64,000 bases of DNA from Hanleya hanleyi (lineage: Eukaryota; Mollusca; Polyplacophora; Lepidopleurida; Hanleyidae), in the NCBI GenBank assembly GCA_036873755.1, contig JAVTVY010018669.1:1-64000 (forward strand), given 5' to 3'. The notes under the pieces are model-generated. The model ran no database searches and had not been told where the DNA came from. It saw only the letters and a program-made list of their open reading frames with translations. How positions within the stretch are numbered: the stretch's first letter is position 1; every line of letters begins with the position of its first letter. Below are positions 57,778-64,000 of this stretch, one piece after another. The translations under genes were made by a program, and so were the position numbers.

Positions 57778-59546
57778 AGAACACTTTTACTGAATGCTTT
57801 CATGCTCTAGAGTCCTTGAAATTACTATTACCAATCATATATTGTCCTCCAAAATCGTTTATAAATTCAGCAATCCCAAAGATTTAAAAGGACTGAAGAC
57901 TATTTCTTTTATTCAGGCTTTTGAGAAATAACTTACCTTGCTACTTTTATTCTTAATTTGAAAAAGTGTAATTTAGGATAAAAATTAAGCAGTGCCACAA
58001 AATTGTTGTAGAATAGATTTTTTTTTTTTGGGGGGGTCTTTCTCTGCTATTAGCATTATTGTTTCTCTTAAAGGGACTTCAACATTGAACTAGGACATTC
58101 GCTTGAGAGCCTCGAGAGACTCCATTAAAATTGCTGCTCATTTACTGCAAATCAAAGGCTGGAGACATTACTACAATGTAGCCAATTTTACCTGCATGCT
58201 CCAATCTGGACTGGACAGTTCGTTAACGACGACGAACACGATCATTAGATAAAAACAAGATTGACGATGGATCAATATCTGGAGGAAAAATGGGATTGTT
58301 ATCGATTAATATTGTCAGACAGATCAAAGGTTTCTCTTTGTATCTTCTACATGTACATGTACCTGTCCATATATTGGTCCTTGCTTAGTTGAACAACTCC
58401 TCACAGTTGACTAGTATACGTTATGCCATGTTGGACACATGCAGTCCACTGGATACAAGAATCCATAGAAAGTCCTATTTTACTGTTGGTAATCAGGTGA
58501 AAAATTATATAATGCCCCATTACAGTGGAAAAGGAATAAATTGGTGAGGAACTTTTGATGTCTTGCTCAAAAAGAGTTTTTTTTTAACCCACCTCTCAGA
58601 GAATATCATGCACATTTATCTGGGGCCTGGGGCCTGGGGCCTGTGGCCTGCCCATGAGAAACTGTTTACAAAAAGTAACATGTACGCCTACCTTTGATCG
58701 ATAGATCCTTTCATAATCAAGGATTTGCTTGAAAACTACCCCTGCCCCCCCTCTCACACAGGGATCTGAAAAAATGATGAATTTTGTTTTGGGGATATCA
58801 CTATTGTACATGTAATATTTATCAGATGGAGATTGGTTGGTTTAATTATCATGTGTATCCGTAGTCTTTTCCTGTGGAGAGAATGATTTGTATCGACAAC
58901 TCGACAATTCTGATTAAAATGATGGCCCTGTCAGACAGTTTGTGTCATCGAGATAAATCCCATAACTGCACTGCACGACCAACTCTTTGACCTCTCCCTG
59001 GGACTATAACGGAGGAAGGAAAGATAGAGTGGAACTCTTTCATGTTGGAGGAAGCATTTAAAATACTCACTTCTAGAGAGGGTCTTTGATGTGCTAGAAA
59101 TATGATCAGGACAATTAGTGTAAGCGTAGAAGGACACGATCGTTTGAACCATCTCGATAGTTGGATAATAATGCTTGCTCTACGGAGGAACATCGGTGTA
59201 GAATCCATACACAAATATAGATAAATGTATATGTCAGATTCTGTCGCATGCGTTCAATAGATGTCCTGGATGTAGGGGAGAGGATTTTACCTAATTGCTC
59301 AGGAAGTTGTAATCGCTGGATGTATGCCTTTAATACGCCATTACCAGCTCATTATCAGGTACACTGTACTAGTGGGTACTGTCAACATGTACCTGTACAG
59401 TACACTCACTACACGATCCTCAGCTGTGGGGACACACTTGTACAGGTGATCAAGAACACACATATCAGAAGAGTGAATGCTGATATCTTCATTCCGCAAA
59501 GTGATAAAAAAAATTGTCCTTTATTCCCAAACTTTGACAATAAGGT
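57778..59546. other. No gene or family recognised
   Basis: GGGGCCT repeats (58622-58645) and short T runs are the only notable features. The frames at 58596-59214 on the minus strand have no domain. Confidence 0.45.
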
Positions 59547-59550
59547 TTAA

Positions 59551-59789
59551 GGATGTCTGCTGGTGATTTTTTCATGAATATGCTTCAAAACTAGGACTAT
59601 TCCCTATGTTTTCTGGGTTCAATATCAAATGGACCATGGGTCAGTCCACTTAATGTTGCCTACAGCTAAAATATGCACACAATAAAGCTCTATTTTTTCT
59701 TTGTTTTCCCTCATATTACACAATTATGAATGCAACAACACACATTATTCAGAAAGTTAATAAACTTGATTTGCCACCAGCGGACATCC
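59551..59789. mobile_element. 239-bp MITE with TTAA duplication
   Basis: GGATGTCTGCTGGTG and the right end (reverse complement GGATGTCCGCTGGTG) match 14 of 15. TTAA flanks both sides (59547-59550, 59790-59793). PiggyBac and Kolobok both target TTAA; the GG start does not fit typical piggyBac. Confidence 0.85.
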
Positions 59790-60037
59790 TTAAGTGATAT
59801 TTTATGCCCCTTTCAACATTATTTCAAACTCCCCTTTGCATAACATCAGAATAAACAAGGATTTTAGGATGATAAAATGAATGAGTTTTTCAACAAATCA
59901 CTCAGACGAGTGATTTCTTCCAAATTTTGACTTCCATTAAGGGGCAGGCAGGCTTCACAAAAATACATGCAGCCAAAATGAATAAAAGAAGAAAAAAAAG
60001 AATTCGATTAGTTAGCGCCATAAAACGAATATACAGA

Positions 60038-61259
60038 CAAGGTTCGCACAGTCCTGGAATGTCCTGGAAAAATAAAAGTATGCTTTCCAGTACTGGAAAG
60101 TCCTGGAAAAATAGTATGTGTCCTTGAAAGTCCTGGAAAATCAATAGAATTACTGTGCTGCGAATCATCCGTCGGCAAATGCTCACTCCAACGATCGGTC
60201 ATCGCTGTCGGGGGGATTCCCCAGTTCACTGACGCGCCAATTCATTCATAAACATTCGTAGTAAATATAGTAAAACTTCTCGGCCAATCAAATATCGAAT
60301 TGAGACATCCGTCACTGGGCTCCCATGGTGACGGATATTCACGGCAACCTCCGATCATTAATCTGAGAGAGAAATGTGCATAATGACCTTATGTCACGCC
60401 TTTGTCATTTTCATTCTTCGTGGCCGAGTCATCCGGACTACCGGGACTGGCACCTCAAGGAGCCTTTGCACAGAGCGAAGTGCATGGCTTTGCCAAAACA
60501 CGTTCGATGTTGGAAATATGGGGGAAAGTGCCGTGAAAAGTCGCGCGAAAGGTGCAAAGCACGAATCCTGCTATCAGCGTGAGCGACAAAATATGCGGAG
60601 TAATCGAACTATCACATCTTTCTTTGGCTCTTCCACGGCCGATTCAGGCATAATATCGTTTTAAGATTTAATTTGTACGATGATTTACCCATCCGTTGTC
60701 CTTTAGATTAGAATCTCTATCTCTGAATGAATTGTTCGTTTTAGTGACAAATATTTCAAGCCGAAAACGGAGCCATATTCCGCGTGTATTTCATACTTCC
60801 TGGTGACAACAGGGGAGATAATCAAGGGTAGATAACCTCTATACATTGGGTTAAGAGCAAATACATTTGACTGAAAATAACTGAAGATCACACAGTATGT
60901 AATGTATGAGCTTCTCATTCACTAGTCCACACCAGTCTTTAATTTTTTTTATCCAAGTCTGAATGAAATTATGTTTCAAAATTTTTCAAGAGTAAAAATA
61001 CTCTTTTGTTCCTCAGTTTTATATATTGCTCAACCATTTATCAATACATATCAGTGGACTTTGTATGAACAGGAATGATTACATGTAAATACAATACAAT
61101 AATGATCAAAAAAGAATGATTTATTTTTGGGGTTTTTTTTTATTAAGTACAATTTGGGTAATCATGCATGCAACTTTGTCCTGGAAAACAGCAATTTTGT
61201 CCTGGAAATGTCCTGGAAATGTCCTGGAATTTTGATCTTTCCCAGCTGTGCGAACCCTG
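60038..61259 (+). mobile_element. Non-autonomous DNA transposon with CAGGGTTCGCAC ends
   Basis: The left end (CAAGGTTCGCACAGTCCTGG) and right end (GCTGTGCGAACCCTG) are inverted copies. Both are followed inward by runs of 'GTCCTGGAAA' (60050-60140 and 61180-61240). The 1.2-kb interior holds the broken BED-like zinc finger. Related shorter elements are at 18399-18702 and 32824-33120, with a lone right end near 13990-14095. No clean target duplication could be read. The superfamily is not certain; the BED finger makes a hAT-type parent the best guess. Confidence 0.7.
60410..60664 (+). pseudogene. Frameshifted BED-like zinc finger inside a CAGGGTTC element
   Basis: Two overlapping + frames together give one recognisable domain. 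The first reads SSWPSHPDYRDWHLKEPLHR then AKCMA; the second takes over as LCQNTFDVGNMGESAVKSRA, then KGAKHESC..., and ends ...RTITSFFGSSTADSGIISF before TAA. This follows the pattern W-x-P-x(Y)-x-D-W ... A-x-C-x2-C-x-K-x-F-x-V-x-N-M-G-x-x-A-x-x-S-H-A-x-G-x-K-H seen in BED-like zinc fingers of transposon-encoded or transposon-derived proteins. Two defects are visible: a frame change near 60490 and arginine where the first zinc-binding histidine (SHA to SRA) is expected. Only the N-terminal DNA-binding part is present, with no catalytic domain. The domain match is from pattern memory; the defects are seen directly. Confidence 0.6.
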
Positions 61260-61476
61260 ACAGAACATGATGAAACATTTTATGATGTGTGATACATATT
61301 GGAGAAGTGAAGAGGTATACATATATGTTGATAAAATGATGTTTTACTTCACATTTACATTTACAAGGAATATCAACTCTAGTACATGTAATATACATGT
61401 CTTTTCAAGGACAGAGAACTACATGTACATGTATTTTCAATTAAGGCAAAGTAATTTCCATATCATTAAAGAGTCG

Positions 61477-61502
61477 GAATATATATATATATATATATAT
61501 AT
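61477..61502 (+). repeat. (AT)n microsatellite
   Basis: An AT dinucleotide run of about 25 bases. Confidence 0.9.
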
Positions 61503-61829
61503 TTGAAATCCTGATAAAGTCACTTCAATGTCTCATCAAAGGAGATACTGTATTCTATATTGGTGCAGAGAAAAATTTATGCTAAAATGAAAACTACCCA
61601 TAATCCCCAGATTTTATACTATAATTTATTAAACACTATTGGCAAAATAAGAGTAGCTGGTCATCAGGGGAAAGAATTTTGACTTGTGATTCACATAAGA
61701 TTTTTGACAGATTTCAGATTTTCCCTCCATGTTTGTCATGAACTGTCAGTCATACCTGTACATGTATTTCGTCAGAAAAGTAACTAACAAACCAATGTCT
61801 ATTCAATATTTAAAGGAATATATAAATGT

Positions 61830-62020
61830 TTGTCTTGTTGCTGTGACAACACAATCACACAGAATTAATTTATTATCTTGAAATTGTCTAAATTAGTACA
61901 AATTGCCAGTTAACCAATAACATTATTTGCATACAGCTCTAATGTGCTGGCATACTGAAAAATAAACAAAATATTTTTTTGTAAAGACTGGTGTTTTCCT
62001 GTTGCCATAGCAACAATATC
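61830..62020. promoter_or_regulatory. Pair of RFX X-box-like sites
   Basis: GTTGCTGTGACAAC (61837-61850) and GTTGCCATAGCAAC (62001-62014) both fit the X-box pattern; the second is near-perfect. AACCAATAACATTATTTGCAT between them adds CCAAT- and octamer-like words. No exon is attached. Confidence 0.35.
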
Positions 62021-63049
62021 TAGGATAACATTACGTGAAGTGGTCAGGTGGCGTAAGAATGAAGTATATAAGTTAACCCAAATTATCACATCTCTTGGGT
62101 AAATATATTGACACACAAACTGTCAACAAGATTCCCTTGTTTTACATGTGTACAGCAGCCAGTATTCATCCAACTATGACATTGTCGAATGATTTCTCTT
62201 TAAAGTGATAATAAGGGCTTGGGTCGCTATTTGCCAACCACTTTCTCAGTGAATATAGATGGGATGGGTTTATTTCATGTTAGCCAATTAGCCCCACTAA
62301 TCCCACATGTATACATAGTACGAAGTATATAATATTTCTGGTCATTAGGCTCATTGTTAAGAAGATTCCATACAAATCCAAATTTACATCTACTGCCCAT
62401 GTTTCTGCGCATCTATCAAAATAGCGATGTTTAAAGGAAATGCCATGGAAAAAAAGAAAATGTAAGCTTTTAACGAGAACAGCTTGAAAGGAATTTTGAA
62501 TTGGATTCTGTGTTTTCCAAATTTTGAGGCGATATGACCTTAACGAAGTAATGCTAGCATACTGACTTAGCAAAATCAGGGTACTTTGACCTAATACTAC
62601 CATTAGTTTTCCATGTTGACATCCTGTTGTCTTGAATAGAAGTCCTATTAATTTTTTAATTAGATTTTCCGATTCATCATTGTTCCCAGAAACTATTGAA
62701 GCACTTTGGAGAAAATGACATTTTAACTTCATAGAAAATATGAACTTTTTCTATGAAAATAGAGGCATTTTTTTCACAGAAATTCTATCTAATCCGATAT
62801 ATTAGAGTAGGGATGAAACATTAAAGTAGACCATATAAATGCTTAGATTATGCAAAAGTGTAAGTCTGGTGACCACTAAATTTATCCTTTCAGGAATGTT
62901 GAATACATCTTGTTGAAATATAAGAAAAATGACAGATTTTTTTTCAAATTATCTGGACAGTTTTAAAACCAAGAAATTGTCTTTCAGCTAGAAAATGTGA
63001 GAAGAAATGTGGATTTCAATGGGTATTTCAGACAACCTTTCATGGAGGA
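62021..63049. other. No gene supported
   Basis: The 150-codon minus frame at 62280-62732 has no recognised domain, no clear splice sites and AT-driven composition. Confidence 0.45.
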
Positions 63050-63052
63050 CTG

Positions 63053-63330
63053 CACTGCAGTGGCCTAATGATAGAGTGTCGGCCTCGTAAGCGGTAGGTA
63101 CTGGATTCGATCCCAGGCCGGATCATACCAAAGACTTGAAAAATGGAACTTGTTGCTTCCTCGCTTACGCTCAGCATTAAGAGGATAGAACAAGGACTGG
63201 TTCGCTCGGTGTCAGTATAATGTGACTGAGTGGGGTGTCATGTCTGCCTACGGCATCATATTTCGGTGGGACAGCACTATAAAATGGCAGCATTAGATCT
63301 GCCCTAGCTGTTACATATTACAGCCTGGAC
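63053..63330 (+). mobile_element. tRNA-derived SINE with conserved body
   Basis: The tRNA-like head has an A box (TGGCCTAATGATAGAGTG, 63061-63078), an anticodon-loop-like CTCGTAA, and a B box (GGATTCGATCCC, near 63104-63115). The body contains GGTTCGCTCGGTGTCAGTAT, TGACTGAGTGGGGTGTCATG and GGGACAGCACTATAAA. Such a head plus a long conserved central domain is a known design of molluscan and other metazoan SINEs; which named domain this is I cannot say from memory. The tail is worn. Confidence 0.8.
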
Positions 63331-64000
63331 ATATTATTTCACGGCATTGTTTGTTCATTAGCTTTTATCGTGGCAACTACCTGTGCATGTAGTCGTGGAG
63401 TTTTCATCAGATAATTTTGAAAATTGGTACAATATATTATTCTCATCGTCTGAGATGTGCAATTGACTTATTTGACTGTCTGAGACATTCTTTACCTCAG
63501 AGTTTAGCCCCTTTATCATCTATAATATTATCCTGCATATACTTAATCATAAAAACTTCGAACTATCCCTCGATTGTTTAAGGTTGGTTTTAGCCAGTAC
63601 ATCATGAAATGTTTTATTTAAACGTGCTGAATGATACTTGTATAGGTTATTGTAAAATGTGCTCATGTGAAGGCTTAGTTTGAAGCCATTGAGCTCTTGT
63701 TACTAATAAATGATTAACGGTGGACATACATGTAATCCAGAGGGGTCAAGATGTCCAAGAATCTGTCCAATCCTCTGATCTAAGTACCAGTCTGGGAATG
63801 GCATTTGGAGTAATTACAACTCTCTCCCATCAAAATCCCTTCATCCGATTATAGGTGGAACCATTTCATATTTTCATAATTTGATGCTTGAATAATTCCC
63901 ACGAAATATGATGGATTTCTCCAGGTCACGATCAGTTGTTGTTTTCTTTGACTGAAGTCTAATCGATAGAAGTCCAGGTGCATCGATCATATTATGAGTC
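63331..64000. other. No gene recognised
   Basis: This is AT-rich sequence with no frame or repeat that I can support. Confidence 0.45.

Noticed and set aside
62280..62732. 150-codon ORF on the minus strand
   Set aside because: AT-driven composition, no recognised domain, no supporting splice or promoter signal.
63061..63115. Functional tRNA gene
   Set aside because: A and B boxes are present, but there is no complete cloverleaf acceptor stem and the sequence continues into a SINE body.

Overview
This is a 64-kb piece of an invertebrate nuclear genome, most likely from a mollusc. Evidence: spliced exons, long AT-rich introns, frequent ACATGTACATGTA-type words, a tRNA-headed SINE with a long conserved body, and interspersed repeats ending in TCAC/ACTC runs of a kind I know from bivalves and gastropods. 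The species cannot be named from the sequence. There is no prokaryotic operon, CRISPR array, rRNA gene or functional tRNA gene. Nearly every long open frame is a chance frame across a repeat.

The one host gene I can name is hyccin (FAM126/HYCC), on the + strand. Two consecutive phase-0 coding exons are visible (23785-23889 and 42329-42463), separated by an 18.4-kb intron. The start codon exon upstream and the rest of the protein downstream were not found, so the gene probably runs past the right edge. A second, unnamed coding-looking exon lies on the - strand inside that intron (34275-34437).

The rest is a dense, nested set of repeats. 1-4281 and 27476-30179 are two copies of one segment, each carrying the same promoter-like start. 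A family built of about ten ~150-bp units occurs at 4401-6125, 19827-21388 and 35604-37118, with a partial inverted copy ending at 15391. DNA transposons with readable ends and target duplications include PIF/Harbinger-like elements with TTA (7642-9927, 23978-24431), TTAA elements (35558-37983, 44506-45585, 59551-59789), TA-flanked elements (30221-31842, related copies at ~12600 and 54418), an 8-bp-TSD palindrome (51355-51852) and CAGGG-ended elements (18399-18702, 21651-22936, 50393-53397, 60038-61259). Several have landed in tandem arrays, so the empty site can be read from neighbouring units. A large foldback element (39019-42211) holds a 22-bp minisatellite and ends 117 bp before the second hyccin exon.

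Three observations stand out. The acceptor and first codons of the second hyccin exon are tandemly duplicated just upstream as a decoy. Several DNA transposons carry promoter-like islands with CCAAT/YY1/NRF1/X-box-type motifs followed by a plausible first exon and GTGAGT or GTATGT donor. One CAGGGTTC element carries a frameshifted BED-like zinc finger that probably reveals its parent transposon.
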